The notes under the pieces are model-generated. The model did no database searches, was not told the origin of the DNA, and saw only the letters and a list, made by a program, of their open reading frames with translations. DNA of 5,560 nucleotides, taken from positions 1-5,560 of the forward strand of contig CALBPH010000022.1 in NCBI GenBank assembly GCA_937899365.1, in the 5' to 3' direction. This document shows positions 5,071-5,560 of this stretch, piece by piece. The position numbers and the translations under genes were made by a program. This DNA comes from an uncultured Leptolyngbya sp. GTDB lineage: Bacteria; Cyanobacteriota; Cyanobacteriia; Phormidesmidales; Phormidesmidaceae. Numbering within the stretch: position 1 is the first letter of the stretch; each line of letters opens with the position of its first letter.

Positions 5071-5560
5071 GTGGCTGAAAATAGCGAAATGAGCACTTCC
5101 AAACAACTTCGTGTCAATTTGTTGGGCCATTTTCGATTGACCATGGACAGTCAGCCCATTGAAAAGTTGCAGTCGGATAGATACCAGTCCCTGCTGGCCT
5201 ATCTCATTTTATATACGAAAACCCCCAAACCGAGGGGGCATGTGGCCAGCGCCCTTTGGCCAGACACGACGGATCAAAAAGCTAAAACAAGTCTGCGAAG
5301 GGAGCTGCACCGATTCAGACAGCTCTTGCCGGATGCGGACCAGTTTGTTTTGGTGACTGCTCAAACCCTTCAATGGCAGCCTCAGGCTTCGTTCTGGTGT
5401 GATGTGGATGAATTTGAAGCAACGTTGGCTCAGATATCTGAACAGCCTGCCAAAAAAGTCGAGGCCTTAAAGCAAGCGTTAGAGCTTTATCAAGGGGACC
5501 TGCTGCCTGGTTGCTACGATGAGTGGATTGAACCAGAACGCTATCGTTTACATCAGTTAT
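5071..5560 (+). CDS. SARP/AfsR-type transcriptional activator with BTAD domain (3' truncated by window edge)
   Basis: The first 163 residues are present. Residues 13-100 form the winged-helix DNA-binding domain: LRVNLLGHFRL (13-23), then SLLAYLILYT (40-49), and the recognition-helix region LWPDTTDQKAKTSLRRELHR (62-81). From about 110 the bacterial transcriptional activator domain begins: DVDEFEATLAQ (111-121), then ALELYQGDLLPGCYDEWIEPER (136-157), a hallmark stretch. Related proteins often continue into an AAA/NACHT-type ATPase and TPR repeats and exceed 900 residues; whether this one does lies outside the window. I chose the GTG at 5071 because AGGG (5061-5064) sits 6 bases upstream. ATG 5089 is an alternative with no ribosome site. 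An in-frame TAA at 5041 limits upstream extension. The tandem palindromes at 4811-4881 are candidate regulatory sites. Confidence 0.9.
   Translation, partial: MAENSEMSTSKQLRVNLLGHFRLTMDSQPIEKLQSDRYQSLLAYLILYTKTPKPRGHVASALWPDTTDQKAKTSLRRELHRFRQLLPDADQFVLVTAQTLQWQPQASFWCDVDEFEATLAQISEQPAKKVEALKQALELYQGDLLPGCYDEWIEPERYRLHQL

Overview
This window looks cyanobacterial. It carries two copies of the HIP1 octamer GCGATCGC (1132-1139 and 3919-3926). It ends in an AfsR/SARP-type regulator of the kind found in large-genome cyanobacteria, and base composition is moderate. An Acaryochloris-like marine genome is a guess, not something the sequence proves.

Layout, left to right. (1) 2-166, plus strand: the C-terminal end of an unrecognised protein. 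(2) 266-3058, minus strand: a short array that looks like integron gene cassettes. Reading on the minus strand, a small monooxygenase-fold gene (2765-3058) is followed 3 bases after its stop by an attC-like site (2664-2761). Then come a 475-aa membrane protein (1153-2580), a second attC-like site (1043-1130), a dihydrofolate-reductase/RibD-C family gene broken by an in-frame TAA (374-949), and a third, degenerate attC-like site (266-352). The two good sites have matched R''/R' boxes, equal 3-base spacers and one extra base in L'' relative to L', the asymmetry typical of attC. There is no integrase or attI in the window, so this fits a cluster of attC sites lacking an integrase (CALIN).

(3) 3225-4400, minus strand: a TetR-family regulator (3756-4337) and, 111 bases downstream of it, a small four-helix membrane protein (3225-3644). 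Each gene has a promoter whose -35 overlaps one of two almost identical 22-base operator-like sites (20/22 identity). The simplest reading is that the regulator represses both itself and the membrane protein. A 15-bp perfect inverted repeat (3128-3178) separates this unit from the cassette-like array.

(4) 4401-5070 holds no intact gene of normal size. It contains a probable decayed reading frame on the minus strand (4494-4806), a tandem pair of 31-base near-palindromes (4811-4881), and a possible 24-codon upstream ORF. (5) 5071-5560, plus strand: the N-terminal part of a SARP/BTAD-type transcriptional activator that runs off the window.

As a whole, it is a small mobile-cassette island next to a self-contained TetR-controlled pair and a large regulator. 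The cassette genes share a strand but give no sign of a common pathway, as expected for integron cassettes.
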